A stretch of DNA of 64,000 bases from Stropharia rugosoannulata (GCA_028532985.1 JANCIK010000010.1:248001-312000), one strand, 5' to 3'. Positions 42,042 to 53,724 are shown, numbered from the stretch's first letter. The notes: generated by a model from the sequence alone, not told the origin. Made by a program: numbers and translations.

Positions 42042-43421
42042 CTACCCACTTATACCTACCATGAAGTAGGATTGGTTCTCAAGAAATTTTTCATCCCATT
42101 CCTCCAAAGCCATCGCCTCCTCTTTCTGCCTTTGCAGACGGCTTTCAAGACCCTCCGCCCCTGATAAACAAGCGTGGAAGTTTTTGATTATTCGCATATT
42201 CTCGTCTTCGCAGGGTATTTCGTGAATATCGTCGAAGAAGTATTCCGTCTTCAAGTTGCTAACACACGAAAGACCGGAAAATGAGAGCGCCTGTACGAAA
42301 TCGAACAGGAGACGGCTGTGATCGGTTTCGACATGTATGCGGAACGGATTGATCTGATGAGTGACCGGGGCGCTACTTTCAAACTTCAACCCTCTGTAAA
42401 CATCACCGACAATGTTTAGCGTCGCAGGTCGGTGAATCTCGAAGTAGCGCTCTGCCAACTGGCCAACTTTTTTGGGTAGATTGGGGCAATCAGGATAGTA
42501 ATCGTCAATGCCGTCAACATCGTCAATGTCAAGTTCCAAATCCAGCGAAACCCCGTCAGACATTTCAAGATGGCCCAGAATAAAATCGCAGGTAAAACCT
42601 TTGTTGGAGAAGAGGTGAATATGGCGTAAGTGTGGGAGCTTGATAATAGCAGGCCCGGGAAGCAGGCTGAGATCGTGAGGTTCAAAATCGCAAGGAACGA
42701 TACAATCGATATAAAGCTCCTCTAGGCGTTGAGTATAGCGAAGTATTGCACATAGTGCATACAGGTTGACTTCAACACCAGTTGAGAGAGAGCGTAAGTT
42801 GGAAAACAAATAAATGTGCCTTTTTGGATGCATCGGAGAACAGGTTATCTTGAGGTGGCTCAGTGCCGGTGCGGTACCTGCAAGAAACGGAACTGGATTG
42901 AGACCTGACTCATCCTCGCCATCTCCTTCGAATTCGTCATCCCAATATTCGTCGTCGTCATGGTCAAATGGGCCATTGTAAATGAAGGTGCGCAAACACA
43001 AGGTCGGACGGTAGAGAACCTGCTGGTTGTTAGGGCCCAAGTACTGCAGGGCGAGAATTTCAACGCGGTCCCAGTGATTCTCCAGAAGCTGAACGATGGC
43101 GGCGGGGACTTCATCTAACAATTTGTGGTTTAGATTTTCGAACTTGACCCACAAGAGTGCATCCCCCGTCCTTCGAAGAACCTCGGCGAGCCAGTCTTCA
43201 GACTTGACGTTTATAGTGTCCAGATCTACCACATGTCCCCAGAGAACAGTGCTGGAGAGTGAGATAGAGCGCCATGAGTGGCACACTTGGGATGCCATTC
43301 TTAGCTCGTTAAAGGCATTTGGATCGTGGAACATGTTTCCGTTATATGATATGATGTGGAGAATAAGTTCTGGCGCGAGGCCGTGAACTTTAGTAGACAT
43401 GGGCGGTTGGATATGGTACAT
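42042..43421 (-). CDS. F-box protein, single long exon
   Basis: Open frame with start at 43421 (MYHIQPP) or 43400 (MSTKV); the frame is open further upstream without better starts. An F-box motif follows at once: GLAPELILHIISYN, FNELRMASQVCHSWRSIS, LSSTVLWGHVVD. The remaining about 400 residues are Leu-rich with LRR-like spacing (LKITCSP, LFSNLRSLSTGVEV, LEELYIDCIV, LPHLRHIHLFSN). F-box proteins link substrates to Skp1-cullin ubiquitin ligases; the C-terminal part would choose the substrate. This architecture is hugely expanded in Agaricomycetes. The C-terminus is Glu/Arg-rich helical. The stop follows a GTAGGT donor-like sequence, so one more exon may exist. There are no internal stops. Confidence 0.8.
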   Translation of the reverse strand: MYHIQPPMSTKVHGLAPELILHIISYNGNMFHDPNAFNELRMASQVCHSWRSISLSSTVLWGHVVDLDTINVKSEDWLAEVLRRTGDALLWVKFENLNHKLLDEVPAAIVQLLENHWDRVEILALQYLGPNNQQVLYRPTLCLRTFIYNGPFDHDDDEYWDDEFEGDGEDESGLNPVPFLAGTAPALSHLKITCSPMHPKRHIYLFSNLRSLSTGVEVNLYALCAILRYTQRLEELYIDCIVPCDFEPHDLSLLPGPAIIKLPHLRHIHLFSNKGFTCDFILGHLEMSDGVSLDLELDIDDVDGIDDYYPDCPNLPKKVGQLAERYFEIHRPATLNIVGDVYRGLKFESSAPVTHQINPFRIHVETDHSRLLFDFVQALSFSGLSCVSNLKTEYFFDDIHEIPCEDENMRIIKNFHACLSGAEGLESRLQRQKEEAMALEEWDEKFLENQSYFMVGISG

Positions 43422-44457
43422 GGAGGACAATAAAGATAAGCGGGAATGGTTAGTTTTTCGACATGTCTCACCTATGTGTTTGCTGTTGCTTGTTAGTGGG
43501 AGTCGCTTTGGATCCAGGCCCCAGGGTCTCAATGCCATATGCCGGAACATATTCTCAAACCGAGTGTTACACTAAGCACACAGAGTAGGTCCGACTCGAC
43601 TGACACAACATTAGTATCCTCGCAGTAGGCGCCGAACTTTACACGATTTTGACAGATGTAATAGGAGATCCGAGTCGTATTCCACGTCGCAAATTTATAC
43701 TAATGTTACTACGTCACTTGATTGCCGTCATGCAGGAAAATGTTCAAACGTACACGGAACAATGTGAGCTTGGTAGTGATCTCGTTCGTTCCTCAAATTT
43801 TCTTCCAACTAATTCAAGGGGCTACTCGTCGTTTCACCTCTATTCAAGTACGATGAACCATCGGTTGATGAATTTATCACTCATACATGGGTTACAGCAA
43901 CTTGACCCTTCGCAATTGCCTGAGACACTAATCACTGACATAGGAGCTTCTACGAACACAGAAGCCGGGATTGTAGCGCACGTTAAATTTCTCTCATACT
44001 CATTTTTTTTCTGTCGCCTGATGAAGAATCATGGATCAAGTGAATTTACCAGGGAGCTTCACTGATGTTCGATGTATATTTATCGGAAACAGAAGTAGTT
44101 ACTTATCCTCATAGTTACTTATTTCACCATTGCAGGAGATCAATTTTCATGGGTGTATCATTTTCTCGTTGATGCAATCAGCATTCTAAGAGCACTTCCC
44201 TTAGTTTATCTGCTTCATCTGTTTACCTGATGGCTAATTTTGAACATTGGAGCGTCATCATCGTGAGAGTAATTGCAAGGTAATATCAGACATATGAGGC
44301 CTATATGCTCTTCGACACCACGTTCATCGCGGACCGCTCCCCTACACATTCTACCCATGGAGAAGCGGGAAACACTGAACTTTCTGGATAGATACAGCCA
44401 GTCAGCAATAGAAGCACAGATTCTTGGAGCCATAGTCGCACCAGTGTCGCATATGGA
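43422..44457. other. Spacer between F-box gene and 7TM pseudogene
   Basis: A 138-codon plus-strand ORF (43649-44065) has no recognised domain or splice partners and is AT-rich; not supported. Around 44280-44460 a further ORF may be decayed N-terminal sequence of the following membrane protein. Confidence 0.3.
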
Positions 44458-45436
44458 GTGACAATCCAACTTTCAACCCAGTGCATGTGTCTATGCATCA
44501 GGAGAAAGCAGCGAGACTGTGGAAAGCTGTACAAGGCTTTAATACCATTCTATATTACCGGAACACTCCTTATTGCCACAGCGGCGTTTATCCAAAACTC
44601 AATTGCATCATTATTCCTTCTACGCGCAGTACTGCAAAGCCATGGTAAAACCACTTTCAACGACATCGTAGTAATCAGTCCTTCTTCGCCGGCTCCATTA
44701 TTGAGTATCCCTTGGGCTCTTCCGTTTTCTGCAATTTACCTCTGACATAGCGATTAAACGGCGTAAATAGCTCTAGAGATGTATTATGTTGTATACAGAT
44801 TCACCAATGAAGAACAGAGGCGTATTCTACTGCTTGTTGGCACTTTGTCTGGCTACTACAATGAGTGAGTCACAGTTTTAAATATGTGATATACACTATA
44901 CTTATTTACATCAGCTATGTTTGTCTTTGAGCTGATAACCATTTATTCAAAGGGGGGATCGGTTCTTCTACCACAGCTTTTGATTGCCTCTGTCACTTCG
45001 TTCATCAACATCATAATATCAGTAGCAATCACAATTCGAATCATCTACCACACGAAACGTATCCGAAGCACACTAGGTGCGACTCACGTATCGGTTTACA
45101 CAAAGGTCATACACATTGTGGTTGAATCCTGCATGATACTGGCTGTTGGCAGTGCAGTGCACATTTCTCTGACTGCAATGGAATCCCCGTATTCAGTGCT
45201 TTCATTAAAAGTCCTACCGCAACTGTGTGAGTGTATTACATTTTATACTGTTACACTGAAATCTTATTTTTTTATGGCAGGCCATTTCACCCTTGCTCAT
45301 TATTCTGCGTGTGGAGCAAGCTAGAGACGTAGTGGATTCAACTTCCGTGTCGGGGCTTTCTAGACCTATGGAGTTCGCAGAAAGTATATCGGGCATTATT
45401 AGCGAAGCGCAGGTACACGACAATATTCATATTTGA
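44458..45436 (+). pseudogene. Basidiomycete 7TM-type membrane protein, broken
   Basis: Hydrophobic segments appear in order: ALIPFYITGTLLIATAAFI (about 44540), ILLLVGTLSG (about 44830), LLIASVTSFINIIISVAITI (about 44970), then YHTKRIRSTLGATHVSVYTK, a VESCMILAVGSAVHISL helix and an exon starting ISPLLIILRVEQARDVVD after an intron (about 45224-45281). The YxKR-R...LG...YT...VESA.. order and the final helix ending in RVxxAR are those of the large multi-pass family also represented intact at 54738-56026. The first part does not join the exon at 44779 in frame, and the 44865/44915 junction fails in phase, so I call it a pseudogene. Function of the family is unknown; GPCR-like topology only. Confidence 0.6.
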
Positions 45437-45844
45437 GTTGCATGCGTTAGGCAATTCAGAGCTTCAGAGAATACCGATGTGTGCTACGATCAAGTGCTAA
45501 CTTAATGCATTACTGACAGTCCGACATGGTCCAGCATCCATTTTCCCTTGCTCTCACGCTCTTCTGCTGACGACGCAGGGCGAGGCGACAGCCGCGTTGA
45601 ATTTGCTCTACTTTGATCCTATGGCTACCTTTCCATTTGATCTGACCCCACCGTCTGTGCAGTGCCTTATTCACTTCGCAACTGGCTTCAAATAGAGCAC
45701 GAGCGTATTGTTAATCCTGCAATTACATCTATTCCTGTACACCGACGCCCTTTACGAGCCTTTACGTTGCCTTCGCTCAGGCTCATTACACGTCGCTTTG
45801 TGGAGATTCTCCCTAGTACGTCCGCTACGTATGGTGCGTACAAC

Positions 45845-46065
45845 CTGAAGGACGCGTCCGACTCGGTCTGCGTGAGAATAACACGCCAAATGAAAGACGG
45901 GGTAAACCATTATAGTGTAGCCTACTGCACTGGCAGCTCAAATGGGACTAATCTTTGAACAGGCTTTCGACGATTCGTTGAGTAAGCGTCTAATGTGCGT
46001 CCAGCAGGCTTTACCCCAGCATTACGACGAACTCTCTTCGTGATCAGCAAACTCGTCAGTTGAAA
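45845..46065 (+). repeat. Direct repeat, copy 1
   Basis: Contains GACTCGGTCTGCGTGAGAAT, CAGGCTTTCGACGA and ATTACGACGAACTCTCTTCG. A close copy lies at 50405-50630 in the same orientation. It includes an acceptor-like CTTTGAACAG before an exon-like stretch, so it may derive from the end of a gene; an ORF from 45662 leads into it. No function recognised. Confidence 0.8.
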
Positions 46066-46246
46066 ATTCACGGAATATCAGGGGATGTCTGCCGACGGTG
46101 ACACTATTTTTATACTAACACGTTTCAAAACCACGCACGCACTGTCGTGCACCACGCCCCATCGATAACGACTCGGTAGCTGTAGGGCACCAGGTTTGCT
46201 ACGGTCGACATACATCTTGCATACATTGCTAACGCAAATCACTCAT

Positions 46247-47340
46247 ATGGGCAAAAGAGTGGGCAAGAACAGAAACTATAACCAGTCACCTATTACTCCT
46301 AACCCATTCAGCATGTTCGGCGGCTCATTTGCTCAGCAGTCATTTCTTGCATCTCTACAAGCGTCCTCTTCTATGGTTGAAAATGACGTTGATGTAGAAA
46401 ACACGCACGATCCTTCCCCGGACGTTTTGCTTGCAACCGTTGATAGTGAGCCACCTCCGGGAGACCCATCACAAGACGACGAGTATTTCTTTGAGAACAT
46501 TGTTATGAAGGTGAGCTCAGCTCCAGTTTCGTATAATTTTTTGACATCCAGGGTCTGTATAGGTGGCAGGTACACTATTCTCCGTACCTAAGCGTGGCTT
46601 TGTTGTTGAAGGCTCAACGTTTGCCGACATGTACAAGCTGCCTCAGCCGAACGACCTTGGCAGTCACACGGCATGCGAGGGGAATAGCGTTGACTCCCCT
46701 ATTGAGTTATTGGGTATATCGGTACTTCATTTCCGTAGTCTCTTGCGCGTTATGTACCCATAGTGAGTACCTAGTTTACATATCTCTTCAAATAGTCTTA
46801 TAACCTCGCAATTTATAGCGAACCAGAGAGACAGTTGACCTACGACGATTGGTTAGGTGCATTGCATCTAGCGGAAATGTGGAACTTGGAGAAGGTATTG
46901 TATTTTCCTTGGAGCATATCAACCCACCTCAATGAAATTTTCACCAGGTCCGCAAACGTGCCATTGCACATATTACAATCTTGTTACATAGCCGTGAAGC
47001 AATAACGCACATAAAGCTGGGGAAGCAGTTTGGTGTGTTAGCGTGGCTGACTGAAGGCTATGCATTACTTGGGGCACAAAGCGACACACCAAACGTTGAG
47101 CAGCTTTACAAGCAAGGATTGGACGGCTTGACTATCGCGCGCATTTTTTGCCTTCGTGAGACGGTTGGGAGTAAAGGCCGGTATTCCTCGTCAGTGTACA
47201 GCAGGGCTTCAATTCGCAGGACATGCAGTGATTGCAGCGACCTCCATATGTGCGGGTGCGAAGATCCATTCTTAGCTTCGGTTCGGAACCATATTCCAAC
47301 GATATTCCAGACAGAGCTGAAAACCTACGACAGCTTATAG
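46247..47340 (+). CDS. BTB/POZ domain protein, 310 residues
   Basis: Four exons (46247-46510, 46563-46762, 46819-46894, 46948-47340) sum to 933 nt in one frame. ATG 46247 opens MGKRVGKNRNYNQ; the upstream frame has no ATG. Residues about 75-190 form a BTB/POZ domain of the Agaricomycete type: EYFFENIVMKVAGTLFSVPK, GSTFADMYKLPQ, PIELLGISVLHFRSLLRVMYP, YDDWLGALHLAEMWNLEKVR. BTB domains mediate dimerisation and often bind Cul3. The C-terminal 120 residues are helical and end in Cys-rich text (RRTCSDCSDLHMCGCED). No second known domain. The gene lies between the two copies of the 45845/50405 direct repeat. Confidence 0.85.
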
Positions 47341-47544
47341 GTCTTTATCTTTACGTATACCGAGATTTTGAGACTATTCCTAGTCCTTCCAGTCCGCAAT
47401 GATTTGTTGTTACAATTGTTACAAGTAGAGATCTAGCTACGTCCATGTTTAATGCTTATCATTTACTTGTTTATAGTACATCTCTCCAGACATTTTTCAT
47501 ACATCTTTTCCTACATAAAGATTGGGGAATGTGCCACTGTGTTC

Positions 47545-50225
47545 AAATGAGACGGCACTGTGGCAACCCGACGCACCAGGGCGCGGGCGCTGGACGCTCG
47601 CAGCGGCGATGACGGACGAGGGCGTGTCGGATGCAGGCCTCGTGCGCGAACTATAGCGCATGCGCGAGATTGGGGTGTGGGTGCGCGAGAGGGAGCGGGC
47701 AGCTGCTGGGAGTGGAGGCGATATAGAAAATGGCCGGGCCGGGACGCATCTGTATGGGTACAACGAGGATGCGGAGATGGGGCTTGGGGTGTGGTTGGAC
47801 CGTGAAGGGATGATGGAGCGCGAGAGGGAGAGGGAGAGAGGGATGTGTGATAGCCCTGCCCCTGGGCCGGTGGGCATTGAGGAGAGGGAGGAAGTTGATA
47901 GGAGAGCGTCCGCCCCGCCTACAGTTCCTGCACACAGTCAAGCTCAAGCTCAAGCTCAAACAACCGCACCCGGGCGCGCCTCTGCTCCGCCGCCAACACC
48001 AGTCGACCCACAGGCCGAGTGGCATACCGCCCAACGCGCCCTGCTCATTTGCCGTGAACTCCTGCTCACCGAGAAGCGGTACCAGCGGCTCCTCTCTGCC
48101 CTGCACGCGGGCCACACCGCGCCCCCGCCCCCGGCGCTCATGCGTGCCCTGGCTGGCGAGCTGAGCTCTACGTCCGCGCGGGTGCTTGCGAGGATGACGG
48201 CGGCACCGGGTGCAGCGGGCGTGGCGCGCGCGCTGCTGGAAAACGCGGAGGAGGTGGAGAGTGTGTATGTGCGCTGGTGTAGTGCTGTCGGGGCGTGGTT
48301 TGGTTCTGCGCAGCAGGACGGTGGGGAGGACGGCGTGGTGAAGAAGAAGAGGAGTAAGGGCGCGGGTGGGCTGTTTGCTGGGTCTGGCTCAGGAGCGGGT
48401 GGTGGGGAGGTGGTGGGGTCGTGGATGGAGGGTAGGGAGAAGGAGAGCCCGTTGAAGCGCGCAAGCGCTGGGTGGAGGCGGAGCATGACGAGTGTTCCGT
48501 CGCTCGTGAGGGATGCGTCGGGTGTGTCGCTCGTGTATGCCGGGAGTAGCTCAACTGTGCTGGGCATGCGGAGGACGCTTCGTCAGGCGAACAGGGCGCG
48601 CCAATGCCAAAGGCAGAACGCCTCCCGCTCCTCCGTGACCTTGGGGATTATGCCGACGCAGCGCATGATGCGGTACGTCCTACTCTACAGAGGTACGTCT
48701 ATTGTTATTTTTCTTCGTTAGCATGATAGAAGCTAATTCTTTTTTGTCTAGACCTCCTCGCGCATACCCCGCCCACTTCGCCTGCGCGGCCTATCGTCGA
48801 AAGGGCATGCGCGGCTGCGACACGGATCGCTGCGAGGTGTGACCGTGCACAGGACCATGCAGCTTTCGTGTCGTCCTCATCAGCCTCGTCATCGTCTTCC
48901 CAGCACCATCACCATCACCCGAACTCCAATTCGTACTCGCACTCCGCCTCTACCAACCACTCACACTCCCAATCGCACCACGGCGGCGCACAGGGCGCCA
49001 CGCGCGCAGGCAGCGGTGCGAGCACGAGCAGCCTCACCCACGGCGACGACCAACTCGTCGGCGTCGCATAGTACCGCCCCGACGAGCGTCGCGCTGAGTC
49101 GTGTTGGCAGTGGAGGGCTAAGGGAGGGTATGTCTGCTCATGGAACTGCGTCAGCATACGCCTCTGGTTCGAGCTCCGGGTGCGGAAGCCGCTCGCCGAG
49201 CAGTACGCCTGCTACGACGCCCGGCTCGGGGCCCTACAGCGAAGACGGGTCAGGGTCGTACCCTGCTCATGGTTTAGCCTCGTATCCACCGCTTCCGCCC
49301 CTCCCCCTCGTGCCCCCACCGAAGCCTGTGCTGCAAGGGAAGCCCGTGCTACAGACGAAGAGGAGCGGGCTGGGCAATGGCGTGCGCCGGCTATCGATGT
49401 CCTCTGTGTCGCTGTCGCTGATGACCTCGATGGGCATGCGCTCGCGCTCGGCTGCTGCGTTGCATGCTGGGCCTCCTGTGGAGTAGAGGTCTTTGGTCTT
49501 TGGTCATTTATTCTGGGATGTAATGGTTTTTTCTACTCTCTCCATTCATTCGCCTTTAACGTATGTTTCTCCTGCCTCATACCGCCTCGCTCGGTCTTAT
49601 GCTCTGTCTCGTCTCTCACGCACACGTATATGACACCTCATTTTCTCGTTCGTTGTTTATCGTTCACGTTCAGTGTCTCGCTATATTTTTTATTCATTAT
49701 GTTTCTACGCATTCATCTCGCTCTTTCCTTCTCTTCTCCCACCCTACCCGTCTTCGTCAAATCCACCACATTGTAATGACCATATTCCTTTTCACGCACT
49801 CCGATTATTTTTTCACGTTGCATATTCATTTCCCATCCTTGCATCTACCACCACATCCTGCGCCGCCGCGGCCGCCGCATCACGCATCACGCACAAAATT
49901 ACTACTACTTACTACCCACCTATCCCACTTGCATCTGCACTAGATATCTATGCTCATTACATTCAAAAATATATATCCTCACTAGACATACGTACACGTA
50001 GATATATACATAACATACACACATACCAGTAGGAATACCCCCGGCCCTCGTTCTGCATACCTGACCTGTTTTAAGTAATATCTTTCTTTCTTGCTTCGCA
50101 TCGCTTCTGTCTTACTCGGAGGTTGTCTCAGTGGGTTATTATAAGGTGTGAAATTGAAGTGGATTCGTGGTATTTGAGGACAGAAATGAATTTGTTATTG
50201 AACAGACAGAGCCAGTTAAATTATG
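47545..50225 (+). pseudogene. Inverted duplicate of the RhoGEF 3' half, broken
   Basis: Nearly the exact reverse complement of about 29440-32145, covering the DH-containing exon, its intron, the last exon and the 3' flank, but none of the first 1700 residues of the parent. It lacks a promoter-proximal part. Disabling changes: TAG at 47654-47656 replaces a Glu codon; a frameshift near 48558 is compensated just before IMPTQRMMRYVLLYR; and another shift in the last exon near 49030 truncates the tail. The DH helices (ALLICRELLLTEKRYQRLL) and even the intron (about 48693-48751) are preserved. A product starting at ATG 47660 could in theory carry the first DH part. High sequence identity indicates a fairly recent copy. 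Confidence 0.9.
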
Positions 50226-50404
50226 TGACACTAGACATAACGGTGAGCCCAATTGGAAGATGGCAGCACTTCTGATCTCTAAGGGGTATACGGCGTGCAA
50301 GTGCGGCTGTGAACAGCCTTGGAATTTGACCCAGTTCTATACCTCCCCCTCCCCCACCTACTGTCATGTGAACGACAAATGTTTGGTGTGGCTATTAATT
50401 AGTA

Positions 50405-50630
50405 CAGCCTCGAGAACGCGCCCAACTCGGTCTGCGTGAGAATAACACGCCAAATGAAAGACCGGTAAACCATTATAGCCTACGGCAGCTCACATGGTAT
50501 TTACTTACTAACCTTTGAACAGGCTTTCGACGAGTCGTTGAGTAAGCGTCTAGTGTGCGTCCAGCAGGTCTTACACGAGCATTACGACGAACTCTCTTCG
50601 TTATCAGCAAGCTCGTCAGGTGGACATTTA
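50405..50630 (+). repeat. Direct repeat, copy 2
   Basis: Second copy of the 45845-46065 sequence, same orientation, with small deletions (for example in the GTAAACCATTATAG stretch). Together the copies bracket the BTB gene and the RhoGEF duplicate (about 4.3 kb), as expected after a tandem duplication or a mobile event using this repeat. Confidence 0.8.
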
Positions 50631-50919
50631 CCGAATGGGATGTCCAGAAGGTAGGGATCACAAGTCATGGAATTACGTATTAATACGGACAACAAGAGAG
50701 AAGGTGGAGCCATAGCCTTGACTGACCTAATGTGACGAAAATATCGGTATGGGGTATATGGTACCAGGAGACGAATGCATTGGACTCGTCCTCTCCCACA
50801 ATCATTACTCTCCGCCTGCTCCACGTCCATTGCCTAGCTCTACGAAATAGCTATCCAGAGCCCGAAACTCGAAAACATGGACGCAGTCGGCCATCAAGGT
50901 ATGGTGAGTTATTTGCATA

Positions 50920-51664
50920 TGGTGAGTTATTTGCACCATATTCTCACGCGCCCCGGACTGATCTGGGTGCCCGCCCCCCAACTCAGAGGGCCTTAACTCA
51001 TGGGTCAGCAGATAATTGCTTCAGATGGTTCCTATTGTGTAAACGTTGGATAATATTGACTCTAAATGTATTTTGTAGCATTTTTTTACTGTCTAATTTC
51101 AGATTATTGATGTAAGGCAGTCACAACGTATAATCCAATTTCGGCTTCGATTCTGGAGTACTTTTAACTGTATTATACATAAATAAAACATACAATACAT
51201 ATACTGTTGGAATCAAGTGAGGAAGACGCTATATTCTCTGTAAATTCTATCTTAACTTGCTTGTTGTTGCAACATCAGGAAATTGTCCGGGTCATTCTGC
51301 TTATTATCATTCATTTTTTTCAAATAAAATACACATAAATAGGTTAGCCTTTATCTATATACACTTATATGACATTGAAACCACATATTCAAATTTGTTG
51401 CTCTGAGTCGGGGCGGGCAAACTTGAATGTCGGGGGGGAAATCAGGCGTGGGAATTCATCAGCATCGGAATGATGGCAGTGAAAATCGAGTGAATATTGA
51501 GCAAATACATATAATTTCATTGAGAATTTCACGAAGGGGGTTAGAAATATAAGTATGCTTGTGTACTTAAGTGATCCTTGCAAAGTACAGCATGATGGAA
51601 AGTGGTCTGGCTTGCCGAGTTGGGGGGCGGGGGCGCGTGAGAATGCGGTGCAAATAACTCACCA
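50920..51664. mobile_element. MITE copy 1, 745 bp, TIRs and TA target
   Basis: The left end TGGTGAGTTATTTGCACCAT and the right end, ending GCAAATAACTCACCA, form terminal inverted repeats that extend about 45 bp with few mismatches (through CTCACGCGCCCC / GGGGCGCGTGAGA). TA flanks both sides. There is no transposase ORF; the interior is AT-rich. An extra 18-bp TATGGTGAGTTATTTGCA sits just to the left (50900-50917). It is non-autonomous, and TA flanks with TIRs fit a Tc1/mariner-type or similar DNA element. Confidence 0.9.
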
Positions 51665-51666
51665 TA

Positions 51667-52405
51667 ATTTGCACCATATTCTCACGCGCCCCCCCGGACT
51701 GATCTGAGTGCCCGCCCCCCAACTCAGAGGGCCTTAACTCATGGGTCGGCAGATAATTGCTTCAGATGGTTCCTATTGTATAATCATTGGATAATATCGA
51801 CTCTAAATGTATTTTGTAGCATTTTTTTACTGTCTAATTTCAAATTATTGATGTAAGGCAGTCACAACGTATAATCCAGTTTCTGCTTCGATTCTGGAGT
51901 AATTTTAAGTGTATTATACATATATAAGTCATAAAATACATATACTGTTAGAATCAAGTTAGGAAGACACTATATTCCCTGTAATTTCTGTATAAACTTG
52001 CTTGTTGTTGCAGCATCAGGAAATTGTCCTGGTCATTCTGCTTATTATCATTGATTTGTTTCAAATAAAATACACATAACTAGGTTAGCCCTTATCTATA
52101 TACACTTATGTGACATTGAAACCACATATTCAAATTTGTTGCTCTGAGTCGGAGCGGGCAAACTTGAATGTCGGGGGGGAAATCAGGCGTGGGAATTCAT
52201 CAGCATCGGAATGATGGCAGTGAAAATCGAATGAATATTGAGCGAATACATATAATTTCATTGAGAATTTCACAGAGTGGGTTAGAAATATATGTATGCT
52301 TGTATACTTAAGTGATTTTTGCAAAGTACAGCATGATGGAAAGTGGTCTGGCTTGCCGAGTTGGGGGGCGGGGGCGCGTGAGAATGCGGTGCAAATAACT
52401 CACCA
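51667..52405. mobile_element. MITE copy 2, 739 bp, left TIR clipped
   Basis: About 95 percent similar to copy 1 by eye, same orientation, immediately adjacent. Its left TIR lacks the first 9 bases (TGGTGAGTT), while the right TIR is complete and is followed by TA. The shared junction and the clipped end suggest the pair arose by tandem duplication or by insertion into the end of the first copy. Confidence 0.9.
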
Positions 52406-52419
52406 TAGCACCCAGCACG

Positions 52420-53724
52420 ATGCCGCCTTCCTCGTTTGCAATCCCTTCAACACGCCCGCAAGACATATCTCGATCTCTTGACAATCTTTGGACTACCATA
52501 ATTTGTCTTTGGGTTCTGCAGAGCTCAATTGTATGGGCCGTCACCGCCCACCCCGAAACGGCGACGTTGCACATCACACAGCCAAAGACATGGACCTTTC
52601 TTACAACACTTCTCGCCATCGGCCGACTGTTGCTGGTCCCATTACTCTTCCTTATATCTGGATTCCAGCTGCGCCGAGATTTATTGGACAACAAGCCGTG
52701 GCTTGTATACCTGAAGAGGACGGCCTGCGCGCTGGGCAGTACAGTGTTTCTCCAGGGCTTCAAATACTTCGTTGATCAGGCTTATGCGATTGCTCCCCTT
52801 CAGACCGTTGCCGACGATGACACTCAATTGATACCCTACTACGCTACAACAGAGGGAAGAGATGCACTCTTCAATGGTCCGACGCTCTGTGTGATTGCCA
52901 TTCTTGCCCTTGATTACACGGTGCCGGTTATATTGGCCATTAATAGGGTGTTATGTGGCTTCAAACTATCAGCAGTGACAGACGAGCCGAGGTACTATGG
53001 GATCGTGGTCCGTGTCATATACCCGGTTATGCTGTGGCAGCAAGCAGTCCTTGGATTCATTGGTGTCTCATGGGTACCAGACGGCGTCCAGCAGTGGATC
53101 AATAATACCAACAGCGTCGATCTCCACTTTCCCATCATATACATCATCGCTTACTACGCCGGCGCTACCCTTGAATATTACATCGAAATTGTTGTTAAAA
53201 AGCACAGGAACCCGGGAGTTCGTGGAAAAGGGACGCTTTTAATTTTGGTTTCACTTTTTCTCCAGCACACCGCTCTCTCTGCGTACTTTCCAGACATCAT
53301 CCCTTTCACCTTTGATCCACGGAGCCGACCATCCATTATCCTCAGAAGCCGTAACCTGAACGACAAGGATGATCTTTTAATTGCACACTTGGCCTACTCC
53401 TTCTGGACGCTTACCTCCCTGCTGGTAATGCCTGAATACATGTTGGCCGCTGTGCTATACAAACCATTCTTTTCACGGCGCTCTCCGAGGTGGCTCTCTC
53501 GCTACTCCAATATATACGTCGTATCCTTCCTACTCTCCGTCTTCTCAACTCGCTTCAATAACACTTTTGATAATGTGCTTCTTCAAGGTATATTCCAAAG
53601 CTTGATATTTTTGACAAGTTGCATCGGTTGGATAATCGTTTTGAGTGTACTCTCTAAAATGGGTTTTAAGCTTTGGAGTGCTATACGTTCTCGTGGAGAT
53701 CTAGTGGAGGATAATTCGGTGTAG
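52420..53724 (+). CDS. Multi-pass membrane protein, acyltransferase-3-like
   Basis: A 434-codon single-exon frame, intact. About ten hydrophobic segments. The N-terminus LDNLWTTIICLWVLQSSIVW, the loop SGFQLRRDLLDNKPWLVYLK and the following ACALGSTVFLQ resemble the start of acyltransferase-3 family proteins (LDNLR...H, SGY/F...R...W...R). These transfer acyl groups to sugars or lipids in membranes. The usual N-terminal catalytic His is not obvious (a Ser/Ile pair stands there), so activity is doubtful and the assignment is tentative. Charged residues are concentrated in loops and in the tail (RSRGDLVEDNSV). The ATG lies 14 bp after the end of MITE copy 2, so its promoter or 5' UTR must lie within or beyond the MITE pair. 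Confidence 0.6.
   Translation: MPPSSFAIPSTRPQDISRSLDNLWTTIICLWVLQSSIVWAVTAHPETATLHITQPKTWTFLTTLLAIGRLLLVPLLFLISGFQLRRDLLDNKPWLVYLKRTACALGSTVFLQGFKYFVDQAYAIAPLQTVADDDTQLIPYYATTEGRDALFNGPTLCVIAILALDYTVPVILAINRVLCGFKLSAVTDEPRYYGIVVRVIYPVMLWQQAVLGFIGVSWVPDGVQQWINNTNSVDLHFPIIYIIAYYAGATLEYYIEIVVKKHRNPGVRGKGTLLILVSLFLQHTALSAYFPDIIPFTFDPRSRPSIILRSRNLNDKDDLLIAHLAYSFWTLTSLLVMPEYMLAAVLYKPFFSRRSPRWLSRYSNIYVVSFLLSVFSTRFNNTFDNVLLQGIFQSLIFLTSCIGWIIVLSVLSKMGFKLWSAIRSRGDLVEDNSV

Noticed and set aside
43649..44065. 138-codon ORF as a gene
   Set aside because: AT-rich, no domain or intron partner, and no similarity to the neighbouring membrane protein.
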